The notes below the pieces were generated by a model. It did no database searches. It was not told where the DNA came from and saw only the letters and a program-made list of their open reading frames with translations. Source: Halomonas sp. LBP4 (GTDB lineage: Bacteria; Pseudomonadota; Gammaproteobacteria; Pseudomonadales; Halomonadaceae). From it: 64,000 nucleotides of DNA. The stretch spans positions 635,810-699,809 of the forward strand of contig NZ_PDOG01000002.1 of assembly GCF_003202205.1 (NCBI RefSeq), read 5' to 3'. The position numbers were made by a program, and so were the translations under genes. Positions 51,182-61,109 of this stretch are shown here, in pieces. How positions within the stretch are numbered: position 1 is the first letter of the stretch; the number at the start of each line of letters is the position of its first letter.

Positions 51182-53041
51182 TCACCGATAGCCCTTGGCC
51201 TGCAGCCGGAACAGCCGTGCATAGCGACCATCGGCCGCCATCAGGCTGTCGTGGTCGCCCTGCTCGAGGATCCTGCCGCCCTCGACCACCAGGATCTGGT
51301 CGGCGGCGCGCACAGTGGAGAAGCGATGGGAGATCAGGATGGTCATCTTGTCGTGCCGGTGTTCGCGGAAGTCGGTGAACACCGCGGCCTCGGCGGCGGC
51401 GTCCATGGCCGCGGTGGGCTCGTCGAGTACCAGGATGTCGGCGCTCTCGCGCATGTAGGCCCGCGACAGGGCGATCTTCTGCCACTGGCCACCGGAGAGC
51501 TCCTGGCCGCCCTTGAACCAGCGCCCGAGCTGGGTGTGGTAGCCCCCGGGCATGTCGGCAATGAAGTCGTCGGCCAGGCCGCGCCGGGCAGCCTCCTGCC
51601 AGCGCGCCTCGTCGGCGAAGGCGGTCACGTCGCCGGCGCCGAGGTTCTCACCGACCTTGAGCTGGTAGCGGACGAAGTCCTGGAAGATCACCCCGGTGCG
51701 CCGGCGCAGTGCCTGCACGTCCCAGTCGCGCAGGTCGCTGCCGTCGAGCAGGATGCGCCCCTCGCTCGGCGCGTAGAGCCGGGTGAGCAGCTTGATCAGG
51801 GTGGTCTTGCCGGAGCCGTTGGCGCCGACCAGGGCCAGGCTGTCGCCGGGCCTGAGGTGCAGCGAGATGCCCGACAGCGCCGGTGTCTCGGCGCCGGGGT
51901 AGGTGAAGCTCACGTTCTCGAAGCGGATGCCGTCTCCGGGTCGGGCGCCGGCGGTGCGGGTGCCGGTCTCGGCGTCCACCGGTTGCTCCAGGTACTCGTA
52001 GAGATTGGAGAGATAGAGGTTGTCCTCGTACATGCCGCTGATCGAGGTGAGGCTCGCCGAGAGCGCTGCCTGGCCCTGCTTGAAGACCATCAGGTACATG
52101 GTCATCTCGCCGAGTGTCAGCTGGCCGGTCACGGTCTCCACCACCACCCAGGCGTAGGCGCCGTAGAAGGCCAGGGTACCCAGCAGGCCGAGCAGGAAGC
52201 CCCAGGTCTCGCGGCGCAGCGTCAGGCGGCGATCCTCGCCGTAGAGGGTGTCGAAGATCCTGCGGTAACGGTCGAGCAGCAGCGGCTCGAGGCCGAACAG
52301 CTTGACCTCCTTGATGCTGTCTTCCCGGGCCAGCACCGTCTCCAGGTACATCTGCATGCGGGTCTGGGGCGAGCGCCAGCGGAACAGCCGGAAGGCATCG
52401 CCGGAGAACTTGGCCTCGGAGACGAACACCGGCAGGGCCCCGATCACCAGGATCAGGATCGCCCAGGGCGAGAACTGCACCAGCAGCACGCCGAAGCTGA
52501 CCAGGGAGATGGCGTTCTGCGCGAGCGAGAAGGTCTTGTTGACCAGCCCCAGCGGACGGATCGAGGCCTCGCGGCGGGCCCGGGTCAGCTTGTCGTAGAA
52601 CTCCGAGTCCTCGAACTGGGCGAGCGTGAGGGTGCCGGCCTTCTCCAGGATCATCACGTTGACCTTCTGGCCGAGCAGGGCTCGCAGCAGCGACTGCTGG
52701 GCCGAGAGCCCGCGCTGGGCCAGGGCGATGGCGGCAATCACCCCTGCCTCGGCCAGCACGTAGCGCAGCACTGGCCACCACGCGACGCTGCCCGTCTCAC
52801 CATGCTGGGCCATGGCGGCCACCACGGCATCGACGATCAGCTGGCCGAGCCAGGCCGCCACCGCCGGCAGCACCCCGGCGACCAGGGTGCAGAGCGCGAG
52901 CCCCAGGGTCAGTGAGCGGGAGGTCTGCCATACCAGCGCGAGCGCCCGGTGGCTGTAGCGGAAGACACCGAAGAAGGCGCTCAGGCGGTTGCCATTGGTG
53001 GGTGGGGCGGGGACGGCGCGGCGCATATGGGGCGAGGACAA
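51182..53041 (-). CDS. ABC exporter, fused permease-ATPase
   Basis: 619 residues. An N-terminal six-helix ABC-exporter membrane domain (about 35-340) is followed by an ATPase domain (about 370-615): Walker A G-A-N-G-S-G-K-T, signature L-S-G-G-Q, Walker B I-L-V-L-D-E-P, H-loop I-S-H-R-F. Complete half-transporter expected to work as a homodimer. Substrate unknown; no peptidase C39 or other accessory domain. Start ATG 53041 (an internal Met at position 6 is an alternative). Confidence 0.92.
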   Translation of the reverse strand: MSSPHMRRAVPAPPTNGNRLSAFFGVFRYSHRALALVWQTSRSLTLGLALCTLVAGVLPAVAAWLGQLIVDAVVAAMAQHGETGSVAWWPVLRYVLAEAGVIAAIALAQRGLSAQQSLLRALLGQKVNVMILEKAGTLTLAQFEDSEFYDKLTRARREASIRPLGLVNKTFSLAQNAISLVSFGVLLVQFSPWAILILVIGALPVFVSEAKFSGDAFRLFRWRSPQTRMQMYLETVLAREDSIKEVKLFGLEPLLLDRYRRIFDTLYGEDRRLTLRRETWGFLLGLLGTLAFYGAYAWVVVETVTGQLTLGEMTMYLMVFKQGQAALSASLTSISGMYEDNLYLSNLYEYLEQPVDAETGTRTAGARPGDGIRFENVSFTYPGAETPALSGISLHLRPGDSLALVGANGSGKTTLIKLLTRLYAPSEGRILLDGSDLRDWDVQALRRRTGVIFQDFVRYQLKVGENLGAGDVTAFADEARWQEAARRGLADDFIADMPGGYHTQLGRWFKGGQELSGGQWQKIALSRAYMRESADILVLDEPTAAMDAAAEAAVFTDFREHRHDKMTILISHRFSTVRAADQILVVEGGRILEQGDHDSLMAADGRYARLFRLQAKGYR

Positions 53042-53164
53042 GCGGGGACTCCGGTCCGTGCAACCCGTTCAGTCTACCTGGCCGGCGAGGGGATGTGTCA
53101 TCCCCCGGAAGGCCAGCACCCCGCTCGTGGGCGGGGCGCTGGGTGGGGCTCGGATGGCGAGAGC

Positions 53165-54892
53165 TCAGCCCTCGTCGTCGTCGTCGCTCGCTTCGGGCTG
53201 TTGCGCGCGGGCGACCACGGTGCCGGTCTCGCCGCTCTGCAGGGCGGCCAGCAGGGGCTCGGCATCGCGCTGGAAGGCCAGCAGGGCATCGCCGGACAGG
53301 CTCTGGTTCTCCGGCAGGTCGACCTTCATGGCATCGACCTGGTTGTTGTTGACGATCACTTCGTAGTGCAGGTGCGGCCCGGTACTGCGGCCGGTGTTGC
53401 CGGAGAGCGCGATGCGCTCGCCCATGGACACGCGGTCGCCGCGGCTGACCAAGGGGCGTGACAGGTGCAGGTAGCGGGTGCGGTAGCCGTTGTCGTGGCG
53501 TACCACCACGTAGCGGCCGGCCAGCGGGTGGTTGCCCACCTTCTCCACCTGGCCGTCTGCCGGCGCCTGGACCGGGGTGCCGATGGGCATGGCGAAGTCG
53601 GTGCCGCGGTGCGGGCTGATGCGTCCGGTGACCGGGTGCTTGCGCCGCGGATTGAAGTTGGAGCTGAGGCGGTAACTGCCCTCGAAGGGGTAGCGGTTGA
53701 AGGCCGGGTCGAGGCTCTCGCCTTCCGGGGTGTAGAAATTGCTGTCGGCGCTGTTGCGCACCACGGTCAGGTCCATGCGGGCCCCATCGTACTGCACCGC
53801 CAGCACCCGGGAGTCGAGGCTCTGGCCGTCGACGATATCGGACTCGACCAGCACCTGAAAACGATCGCCGCGACGGGTGTCGCGGCGAAAGTCCAGTTTC
53901 TTCTCCAGCAGGCGGGAGAGCTGGCTGACCTCCGAGCTGGAGAGGCCGGTCGCCTGGGCCGATCGGGCGAAGCTGCCGCTGACGGTGCCGGCGAACAGGC
54001 GCTGGGTGGCTTCCCCGGCGCGTTCGATGGTGGCGACCTCGAAACCATCTTCCTCCCGCTCGATGAAGAAGCCATTGCGGGCATTGCGCATCACCCGCAG
54101 GGTCAGCAACTTGCCTTCCTCGTCGAGCTGATACTCGAAGCTGTTGCCGGCCCGCCAGCGGGTCAGCACGTTCTGGTCGGGTAGCGCCTCGAGCAGGCCC
54201 AGCACTTCGCTGTAGCCCAGCCCCAGGTGGTCCTGGGCCATGACCGCAAAGGTGTCGCCCTGCTGTACCGTATAGGTCTCCCATTCGGGCACGTAGGGCT
54301 CGCTGGCGGCGATCTCTTCCTCGAGGAAAACCGGGCCATCGCCGAACAGGATCAGTTCCTCTTCGGAGACCTCTTCATAGGAGGTGGCATCGGCGACCAG
54401 GGTCTCGTCATGATCGAGCATGCCGCTGGAGAGGGTGCCGATCACGACCGCCATGTGCAGCGCACCATCATCGAGCATCGGGCCGGCGGCCGGGGCGTTA
54501 TCGGCCGGCTCCGGGGCCTCGTGTTCGACGCTGGCCAGCGCCAGTGGCACCCCCTGATTCTCGGTGCTCTCGGCGGCGGTGACGAAATCGACCTCGACGA
54601 CTTCGGAGGCGGTGAGACGCGATAGCGGGACATGCTCGCGGGTGGCATCGAGGGCCAGCGATGCCATCTCGATGGCGTCGGCCACTGGGCTGCGGTCGAA
54701 GCTCAGCGAGGGAAGGCCGGGTTGAGTGTCGGGGTCGAGGGGGACGAGAACGGTGTCGAGCGGCTGGTTTTCACGCTGGACATCCTGGAAGGAGGTGACG
54801 ATTTTCTGTGCGCCCAGCACTGTGACCATGGTGGCAACGGGTAACAGTAACAGCTTGTGCGTGCGGGGCAGCGAATGGAGGATTCGCAACAT
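53165..54892 (-). CDS. M23 murein endopeptidase (MepM/OapA type)
   Basis: 575 residues from ATG 54892 (M-L-R-I-L-H-S-L-P-R-T-H-K), chosen because related MepM proteins start this way. One N-terminal transmembrane segment (about 14-30), an acidic linker, then an OapA/LysM-like region beginning Y-T-V-Q-Q-G-D-T-F (around 230). The LytM/M23 domain (about 425-520) has zinc ligands in H-R-G-T-D (H-x3-D) and H-L-H-Y-E (H-x-H). It should cut D-Ala-mDAP cross-links to allow wall growth. The C-terminal tail is Asp/Glu rich. Confidence 0.93.
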   Translation of the reverse strand: MLRILHSLPRTHKLLLLPVATMVTVLGAQKIVTSFQDVQRENQPLDTVLVPLDPDTQPGLPSLSFDRSPVADAIEMASLALDATREHVPLSRLTASEVVEVDFVTAAESTENQGVPLALASVEHEAPEPADNAPAAGPMLDDGALHMAVVIGTLSSGMLDHDETLVADATSYEEVSEEELILFGDGPVFLEEEIAASEPYVPEWETYTVQQGDTFAVMAQDHLGLGYSEVLGLLEALPDQNVLTRWRAGNSFEYQLDEEGKLLTLRVMRNARNGFFIEREEDGFEVATIERAGEATQRLFAGTVSGSFARSAQATGLSSSEVSQLSRLLEKKLDFRRDTRRGDRFQVLVESDIVDGQSLDSRVLAVQYDGARMDLTVVRNSADSNFYTPEGESLDPAFNRYPFEGSYRLSSNFNPRRKHPVTGRISPHRGTDFAMPIGTPVQAPADGQVEKVGNHPLAGRYVVVRHDNGYRTRYLHLSRPLVSRGDRVSMGERIALSGNTGRSTGPHLHYEVIVNNNQVDAMKVDLPENQSLSGDALLAFQRDAEPLLAALQSGETGTVVARAQQPEASDDDDEG

Positions 54893-55102
54893 GGGTAGAG
54901 GCCAATGAATAATGAATAGAATAAAAATAGGCATCAGAACCATAACCCATGATGTATGGCGTGCCTAGTCTGTATGTGCATACAGTAGAGGGCCGATCCA
55001 CGGTTGGGAGGGATCGGCTTGTGCAATGCGAACGCTGTTTACTAATTCTTCATTGGAGCCGATGACGCGGGGAAAATCAACCCCTACCTCGATCGGATTG
55101 CC

Positions 55103-55954
55103 TCAGGGGCCGGTCAGGGTGCCATCGCGATAGTCGCGCAGGGCCTGTTCCAGCTCGGCGTGCTCGTTCATCACGAAAGGCCCGTAATGGGCGATCGGTT
55201 CCCGGTGTGGATGGCCGGCCAGCAACAGGGCCTGGCCGCCTTCGGTGCTGCCCAGCGACAGCCGGTCGCCGCCGCCCAGCCGGGCCAGCTGGCCGCGGGG
55301 CACGACGGTCTCGCCGACGTTCAGGCTGCCGTCGAAGACGTAGACCAGCAGGGTAGGGGCATCCGCCTCGAGCGTCAGGTCGCCGCCCGATTCCAGGCGC
55401 ACATGGGCCACGGCCCCGTCGCCGGCCAGGGCATCGAGTGGGCCTTCGACCCGCTCGCCGCCGGTGCTCTGCCAGCGCCCGCCGAGGGCGATCAGCTCGG
55501 CACCCTGGCCGGCGAGGCGGGGCATCTCGGCCGAGCGCACGTCCCGGTAGGTGGCCGGGCTCAGCTTGTCCCGGGCCGGCAGGTTCAGCCACAACTGGAA
55601 AGCGTGCAGGCCCTGGCTGTCGGTGAGAGGCATCTCCGAGTGGATGATGCCACGTCCGGTGTGCATCCACTGGGCATCGCCGGCGCGAATGGTGCTCGAG
55701 TGACCCAGGTGATCCTCGTGGGTCAGTCCGCCGTGGATCACGTAGGTCAGGGTCTGGATGCCGCGATGGGGATGGGGCGGGAAGCCACCGATGTAGTCGT
55801 CGGGGCGATCCGAGCCCAGTTCGTCGAGCATCAGGTAGGGGTCCAGCCCGCCGCCGAAGTCATGGATCCGCTGGATCCTGACCCCGTCGCCGTCCTGGCT
55901 GGGGTGGCTGCGCTGCTGCTGCTCGACCCGACGCAGTGTACTGGTGGAAGCCAT
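55103..55954 (-). CDS. Pirin family protein
   Basis: 283 residues from ATG 55954 (GGAG 8 nt upstream). Two cupin domains; the metal-binding N-terminal one shows P-H-P-H-R-G-I-Q-T (around 55-63) and later H-S-E-M (around 105), matching pirins/quercetinases that hold Fe(II) or another metal. Bacterial pirins vary in function (quercetin 2,3-dioxygenase activity, interaction with pyruvate dehydrogenase). Divergent from a LysR gene with 98 bp between the starts, a typical regulator-target arrangement. Confidence 0.93.
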   Translation of the reverse strand: MASTSTLRRVEQQQRSHPSQDGDGVRIQRIHDFGGGLDPYLMLDELGSDRPDDYIGGFPPHPHRGIQTLTYVIHGGLTHEDHLGHSSTIRAGDAQWMHTGRGIIHSEMPLTDSQGLHAFQLWLNLPARDKLSPATYRDVRSAEMPRLAGQGAELIALGGRWQSTGGERVEGPLDALAGDGAVAHVRLESGGDLTLEADAPTLLVYVFDGSLNVGETVVPRGQLARLGGGDRLSLGSTEGGQALLLAGHPHREPIAHYGPFVMNEHAELEQALRDYRDGTLTGP

Positions 55955-55975
55955 GGGATATCTCCATTCTTGCAA

Positions 55976-56052
55976 GGTTTGACTGGCATTTTAGGTCGGA
56001 TTTTTCGAAAATTAAGCGCAATGTTTCGCTTTGAGTTTTCGAGGAAATCGAA
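55976..56052. promoter_or_regulatory. Shared operator region of pirin and LysR genes
   Basis: AT-rich gap with palindrome TTTTCGAAAA (56002-56011) and further TTTTCGA/CGAAA repeats up to the LysR start. Spacing and symmetry fit LysR binding; the exact box is not defined. Confidence 0.45.
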
Positions 56053-56967
56053 ATGTCACGAGTCACCCTGACCCAATGGCAGATGCTGGCCGCGGTGGTC
56101 GACCATGGCGGCTTCGCCCGGGCCGCCGAGGCCATCCACAAGAGTCCCTCGACCCTCAATCATGCGGTGCACAAGCTGGAGGAGCAGCTCGGCGTGCGGG
56201 TGCTCGAGCCGGTGGGACGGCAAGTGCGCCTGACCGAGGCGGGCGAGATGCTGCTGCGCCGTGCGCGCCAGCTGATCGAGAGCGCCGCCTCGCTGGAAGA
56301 CGTGGCGGTGCGCCTGGCGGAGGGGCTTGAGGCCGAGGTGGTGCTGGCCGTCGACCAGGTCTTCCCGCCCGATGCCCTGGCCCGTGCCCTGGAGACCTTC
56401 TCGCAGGAATTCCCCCATGTGCGGGTACAACTGCACGAGACGGTGCTCAACGGGGGGATCGAGATGCTCTATGACGGCAGCGCCGACCTGGTGGTCTCGG
56501 GGATCGCCGCCCAGGGTTTCCTGGGCGAGCCGCTGGTCACGGTACGTTTCATCGCCGTGGCGCATCCGGACCACGCGCTGCACCGGCTGGCGCGCCCGCT
56601 CGACCTGCGCGACCTGGTCCAGTATCGGCAACTGGTGGTGCGTGACTCGGCGCTGCGGCAGTCGATGGATTCCGGCTGGCTGAAGGCCGAGCAGCGCTGG
56701 ACCCTGAGCCATCTGCACTCCTCCATCGACATGCTCGAGCGCGGCCTGGGCTTCGCCTGGGTGCCGGAGACGCGCATCCTCGGCGCCCTGAACGAAGGCC
56801 GACTGAAGCCGTTGCCACTCACCGCCGGTGGTATCCGTGAGATACCCGTTCAGCTCATCCATCGCGACCGGGACAGGGCGGGACCGGCGACCCACGCCAT
56901 GGCCAATGCCCTCCAGCAGGGGGTGGCGATCTGCTCGGAGGTCGAACCATTCGATATGGTCGAATGA
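56053..56967 (+). CDS. LysR-type transcriptional regulator
   Basis: 304 residues. N-terminal winged HTH (about 1-62: G-G-F-A-R-A-A-E-A-I-H-K-S-P-S-T-L-N-H-A-V-H is split over the recognition helix), then the periplasmic-binding-like effector domain to the end. Divergent from the pirin gene, which is the likely target together with itself. The inducer is unknown, perhaps a quinone or flavonoid if the pirin is a dioxygenase. Starts at ATG 56053. Confidence 0.93.
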   Translation: MSRVTLTQWQMLAAVVDHGGFARAAEAIHKSPSTLNHAVHKLEEQLGVRVLEPVGRQVRLTEAGEMLLRRARQLIESAASLEDVAVRLAEGLEAEVVLAVDQVFPPDALARALETFSQEFPHVRVQLHETVLNGGIEMLYDGSADLVVSGIAAQGFLGEPLVTVRFIAVAHPDHALHRLARPLDLRDLVQYRQLVVRDSALRQSMDSGWLKAEQRWTLSHLHSSIDMLERGLGFAWVPETRILGALNEGRLKPLPLTAGGIREIPVQLIHRDRDRAGPATHAMANALQQGVAICSEVEPFDMVE

Positions 56968-57050
56968 ACTGTCGCAAAGGATGCGCTTGAGATTCGATGG
57001 AATCGCTTTAGGCTCTGGTGTAAATCCCTGTTGACTGACGAGAGGACATC

Positions 57051-58052
57051 ATGGGCCTGTTGATCGACGGCGTCTGGCATGACCAGTGGTACGACACCCG
57101 CAAGCACGGCGGCGAGTTCGTGCGCGAATCCGCCCAGCTGCGCGACTGGATCACCGCCGATGGCGGCCCGGGGCCGGATGGCCAGCCGGGGCTGCCCGCC
57201 GAGGCCGGGCGCTATCATCTCTATGTCTCCCTGGCCTGCCCCTGGGCCCACCGCACCCTGATCCTGCGCCGCCTCAAGGGGCTGGACGACCTGGTCGGCG
57301 TCTCCCACGTCAGCCCGCTGATGCTCGACCAGGGCTGGACCTATGAAACGAGCGAGGGCTCCAGTGGCGACCCGGTCAACGGCGTCGACTACCATCGCCA
57401 GCTCTACACCCTGACCGACCCACACTACACCGGGCGTGTCACGGTGCCGGCACTGTGGGACAGGCGCGAAGGCCGCATCGTCAACAACGAGTCCGCGGAT
57501 CTGCTGCGGATCTTCAACGACGCCTTCGACGGCTTGACCGGCAATCGGCTCGATTTCTACCCGCAGGACCTGCGCCGGACCATCGATGCGGTCAACGCCG
57601 ATGTCTACGACCACATCAACAACGGCGTCTACAAGTCGGGCTTCGCCACCGAGCAGGCCGTCTACGAGAAGCATGTGGTGGCGCTGTTCGAGGCGCTGGA
57701 CCGGATGGAGTCGCGACTGGCCGAGAGCCGTTACCTGGCCGGCGAGTGGCTGACCGAGGCCGACATCCGACTGTTCACCACCCTGATCCGCTTCGATGCG
57801 GTCTACCACGGTCACTTCAAGTGCAACCTGAGGCGCATCGAGGACTACCCGAACCTGTCGAACTACCTGCGCGAACTCTATCAGTGGCCGGGCATCAAGG
57901 AGACGGTGAACCTGGACCACATCAAGCGCCACTACTACTACAGCCACGACGGCATCAACCCGACGCGCATCGTGCCCGTGGGGCCGCGGCTCGACCTCGA
58001 TCGGCCCCACGACCGCGAGCGACTGCCGGGCCGGGGAATTTGGCAGGAGTAG
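57051..58052 (+). CDS. yqjG: Glutathionyl-hydroquinone reductase (YqjG/Xi-class GST)
   Basis: 333 residues. The Xi-class catalytic motif S-L-A-C-P-W-A-H-R is at about 60-68 (active Cys near 63). A long N-terminal lid and the all-helical C-terminal domain with T-E-A-D-I-R-L-F-T-T-L-I-R-F-D follow. Family enzymes remove glutathione from glutathionyl-hydroquinones, recycling quinones. Near a pirin/LysR pair, which hints at a local theme of quinone or aromatic metabolism. Start ATG 57051 with GAGAGGACATC just upstream. Confidence 0.95.
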   Translation: MGLLIDGVWHDQWYDTRKHGGEFVRESAQLRDWITADGGPGPDGQPGLPAEAGRYHLYVSLACPWAHRTLILRRLKGLDDLVGVSHVSPLMLDQGWTYETSEGSSGDPVNGVDYHRQLYTLTDPHYTGRVTVPALWDRREGRIVNNESADLLRIFNDAFDGLTGNRLDFYPQDLRRTIDAVNADVYDHINNGVYKSGFATEQAVYEKHVVALFEALDRMESRLAESRYLAGEWLTEADIRLFTTLIRFDAVYHGHFKCNLRRIEDYPNLSNYLRELYQWPGIKETVNLDHIKRHYYYSHDGINPTRIVPVGPRLDLDRPHDRERLPGRGIWQE

Positions 58053-58078
58053 GGGCATGGCAATCTGGTATGCCCGTT

Positions 58079-58200
58079 GTGGGAGCTGGGCTTTGCCCGG
58101 CGAATGGAGGCCGAAGGACTCCTTGGCGGTATGCGCCGAGCATCAATGACACCGCCAGGGCGCCTGCGGCGCCATTCGCCCGGGGAACCCGAGCTCCCAC
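58079..58200. repeat. REP-like inverted repeat pair
   Basis: Left arm 58079-58107 begins GTGGGAGCTGGGCTTTGCCC and the right arm 58172-58200 is its imperfect inverse ending GAGCTCCCAC; a GGCGCC palindrome lies between. Same character as the intergenic REP/BIME repeats of Pseudomonas and relatives. No gene inside. Confidence 0.65.
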
Positions 58201-58246
58201 GGGGAAAGTTGATGCCACTTGGCGAAGAACCAGATTACCGCTGCCT

Positions 58247-58378
58247 CGCCAGCCAGCGATCCAGCGCATTGGCGAACTCGCGACGGTCGGTGTCGGCATA
58301 GCCCTTGGGGCCGCCGGTGTGCTCGCCGCTGGCGCGCAGGGTCTCCATGCAGGTCTTGTGTCAGTCGCATCTGGACCC
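58247..58378 (-). pseudogene. Degenerate tandem duplicate of the yaiI 3' end
   Basis: 58247-58349 matches 58412-58514 almost base for base (a few substitutions), and after a ~10-bp indel the match resumes to about 58378 (CGCATCTGGACCC). It duplicates the last ~40 codons of the adjacent YaiI gene, without a start. It is non-functional as far as visible. Confidence 0.8.
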
Positions 58379-58399
58379 AGGGTGCAGATGCGTCATGGA

Positions 58400-58849
58400 T
58401 CAGGCGTTCTTCGCCAGCCAGCGATCCAGCGCATTGGCGAACTCGCGGCGGTCGGTGTCAGCATAGCCCTTGGGGCCGCCGGTGTGTTCGCCGCTGGCGC
58501 GCAGGGTCTCCATGAAGTCCCGCATCTGGACCCTTGCCCGGATGTTGCTCCGGTCGAGCATCTCGCCGCGGGTGGTCATCACCGCGGCCCCCTTCTCGAT
58601 CGCCTCCATGGCCAGCGGCAGGTCCGAGGTGATCAGCAGGTCGCCGGCGACCAGCCGCGCGACGATCTCGTGATCGGCGGCATCGAAGCCATGGCTCACC
58701 GCGAGCGCCTTGACCCACTTCGAGGGCGGCAGCGGTATGGCATGGTTGGCCACGAACCAGGTCGGCGTGGCGGTGCGCTCGGCGGCGCGCACGATGATCT
58801 CGCGCGCCACCCTGGGGCAGGCATCGGCGTCGACCCAGAGACTCGGCAT
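58400..58849 (-). CDS. yaiI: YaiI/YqxD (DUF188) family protein
   Basis: 149 residues from ATG 58849 (CAGGAG 5-6 nt upstream), normal DUF188 length. Family motifs: W-V-D-A-D-A-C-P near the start, F-V-A-N-H (~32-36), I-T-S-D-L-P-L-A (~73-80) and the C-terminal T-G-G-P-K-G-Y. PIN-like fold; the function is not established, although the acidic residues suggest nuclease ancestry. A partial tandem copy of its own 3' end lies just downstream. Confidence 0.93.
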   Translation of the reverse strand: MPSLWVDADACPRVAREIIVRAAERTATPTWFVANHAIPLPPSKWVKALAVSHGFDAADHEIVARLVAGDLLITSDLPLAMEAIEKGAAVMTTRGEMLDRSNIRARVQMRDFMETLRASGEHTGGPKGYADTDRREFANALDRWLAKNA

Positions 58850-59296
58850 GGCAAACTCCTGGCAGGGAAGGGGGACCAAGGGGCGCGATGAACGCCATCC
58901 TCGAAAAGGCTGGCCAGCGCTGAGTGCCGATGGTAGCATGCGCGCTCCTCGCATGTGCTGACCCCGCCATCATGACGATTCGCCTGAGCCGAGTGCCCGA
59001 GCCGAATCACCGAGACCTGCGGTCATCTACCGCCAGTGTCCGAGATGTGAAGATGGAGCGCCAACCAGATGCCGCCAGTCTGGCGACATCGGCGCAGAAA
59101 GGTCGCCTTAGCGGTTCGCCAGCCCTCGAGGCGCGAACCGGATGCCAGGTGCGACCGGCGTCCCCGATACCGTGACTCGCTCTGCCCTCTGGCCATGACG
59201 GCCCCGTGACAGGCGCAGTGCGCCCGACCGTTTGCTTGCGTCGGGGATGCCTCAATGTGATTTGCCGGCCATCGCCGGCCTACCAAGGTGTGATTG
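58850..59296. other. Intergenic region and probable leader of the DEAD-box helicase gene
   Basis: 447 bp with no gene of recognisable family. Helicase genes of this kind often have long regulated 5' leaders. A 29-bp tract before the start has AAGGTG as ribosome site. Nothing else was supported. Confidence 0.45.
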
Positions 59297-60997
59297 ATGA
59301 CCTCGACTTCTGTCGCTTCGCCGAGCTTCGGCGATCTGGCCCTGCTGCCTGCCGTTCTCTCTGCCGTCGAAACCCTGGGCTACGAGATCCCTTCGCCGAT
59401 CCAGATGCAGACCATTCCGGCGCTGCTGGAAGGCCGTGACATGCTGGGCCAGGCCCAGACCGGCACTGGCAAGACCGCTGCCTTCGCGCTGCCGATCCTG
59501 TCGCGCCTCGAGCTCGACCGCCGCGAGCCCCAGGTGCTGGTGCTGGCGCCGACCCGTGAACTGGCCCAGCAGGTGGCCGTATCGTTCAGCAAGTACGGCC
59601 AGAACCTCAAGGGCCTGGAAGTGGCGACCCTGTGTGGTGGCCAGGAGTACCGCGAGCAGCTCGGCGCGCTGAAGCGCGGCGCCCAGGTGGTGGTGGGCAC
59701 CCCCGGCCGGGTGATCGATCACCTGGATCGCGGCAGCCTCAAGCTCGACGGTCTCTCCGCCCTGGTGCTGGACGAGGCCGACGAGATGCTGCGCATGGGC
59801 TTCATCGACGACGTCAAGCGGGTGGTCGCCGATACGCCCAAGGATGCCCAGCGGGTGTTCTTCTCCGCCACCCTGCCGTCCGAGATCGAGCGCATCGTCA
59901 ATCGCTACCTGGTCGACCCGGTCAAGGTGGCCATCGAGGCCCGGGTCGGCACCGCTGCGAGCATCGACCAGCGCATGGTGCGTGTCGACGGTGGCGCCAA
60001 ACTGGAGGCGCTGTCGCGTATCCTCGAGGTCGAGCCCGTCGACGGCGCCATCGTCTTCGTGCGCACCCGGGCCGCCTGCACCACCCTGATGGAGCAGCTC
60101 TCGGCCCGTGGCGTCAACGTGGCAAGCCTCTCCGGTGATCTCGACCAGAGCCTGCGCGAGCGCACCATCACGCGCCTCAAGCGTGGCAAGGTCGATGTGC
60201 TGATCGCCACCGACGTGGCCGCCCGCGGCCTCGACGTACCGCGCATCACCCACGTTATCAACTACGACCTGCCCCAGGACGCCGAGGCCTATACTCACCG
60301 CATCGGGCGTACCGGCCGTGCCGGCCGCACCGGCGTGGCGATCACCTTCGTCGGCTTCCGCGAGGGGCGCAAGGTAGGCTGGCTCGAGCAGGCCACCGGC
60401 CAGAAGCTGAGCGAGATGCCGCTGCCCGACGAGGCCGCCATCCGTGCCCATCGCGACGAGATCTTCCACCAGCGCGTGGTCGCCTCCCTGACCAAGGGCG
60501 CCGAGGAACAGAATGCCCTGGTCGAGCGCCTGGTCGAGGAGGGGCACGACCCCATCGAGCTGGCCTGCGCCTTCGCCGCCATGGCTCGTGCCGACGAGGC
60601 GCCGATCGGTCGCCTGCAGGCGCCGCGTCGCGACAACGACCGCGCTGCCCGCGACGGCAAGCCGCCGCGTCGCCGCGAGAGCGGCCCCAGCGAGGGCATG
60701 ACCCGCTATCGTGTCGCCGTGGGTCACAAGGATGGCGTCAAGCCGGGTCAACTGGTCGGTGCACTCGCCAACGAGGGCGGCATCGAGGGCGCACGCATCG
60801 GTCGCATCGATATCCGCAACGCCTTCTCGGTGGTCGAGCTGCCCAGCTCGCTGCCGGCGAGCATCCTGGCCAAGATGGCTCGTGCTCGGGTGGCCGGCCG
60901 TCCGCTGGAGATCAGCGAGGACCACGGTGTCCCCGAGCGTGCCCCGCGTCGCCGTCGCGACGACGGTGAGGCGCCGATCCGCCGCCAGTCTCGCGGC
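59297..60997 (+). CDS. deaD: DEAD-box RNA helicase (DeaD/CsdA-like)
   Basis: 567 residues from ATG 59297 (AAGGTG upstream; a TTG at 59294 is the alternative). All core motifs: Q-T-G-T-G-K-T-A (Walker A), P-T-R-E-L-A-Q-Q, G-T-P-G-R-V-I-D, D-E-A-D-E-M, S-A-T, and R-T-G-R-A-G-R-T-G. A C-terminal RRM-like DbpA/CsdA domain (about 472-545) starts at M-T-R-Y-R-V-A-V-G-H-K-D-G-V-K. Unwinds RNA in ribosome assembly and cold adaptation. Followed by an intrinsic terminator. Confidence 0.95.
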
Positions 60998-61052
60998 TGA
61001 GGGATCGGGTAGGCCGATCGCCACGCCGTGGCGGTCGGCAGGTCACCAGGCA

Positions 61053-61087
61053 ACGGGCCGGGGGAATTCTTCCCCTGGCCCGTTTTT
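61053..61087 (+). terminator. Intrinsic terminator of the DEAD-box helicase gene
   Basis: ACGGGCC-GGGG ... CCCC-GGCCCGT stem (61053-61083) followed by TTTTT. Confidence 0.88.
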
Positions 61088-61109
61088 CGTCGTGGCGTGG
61101 CGGTCGGGT

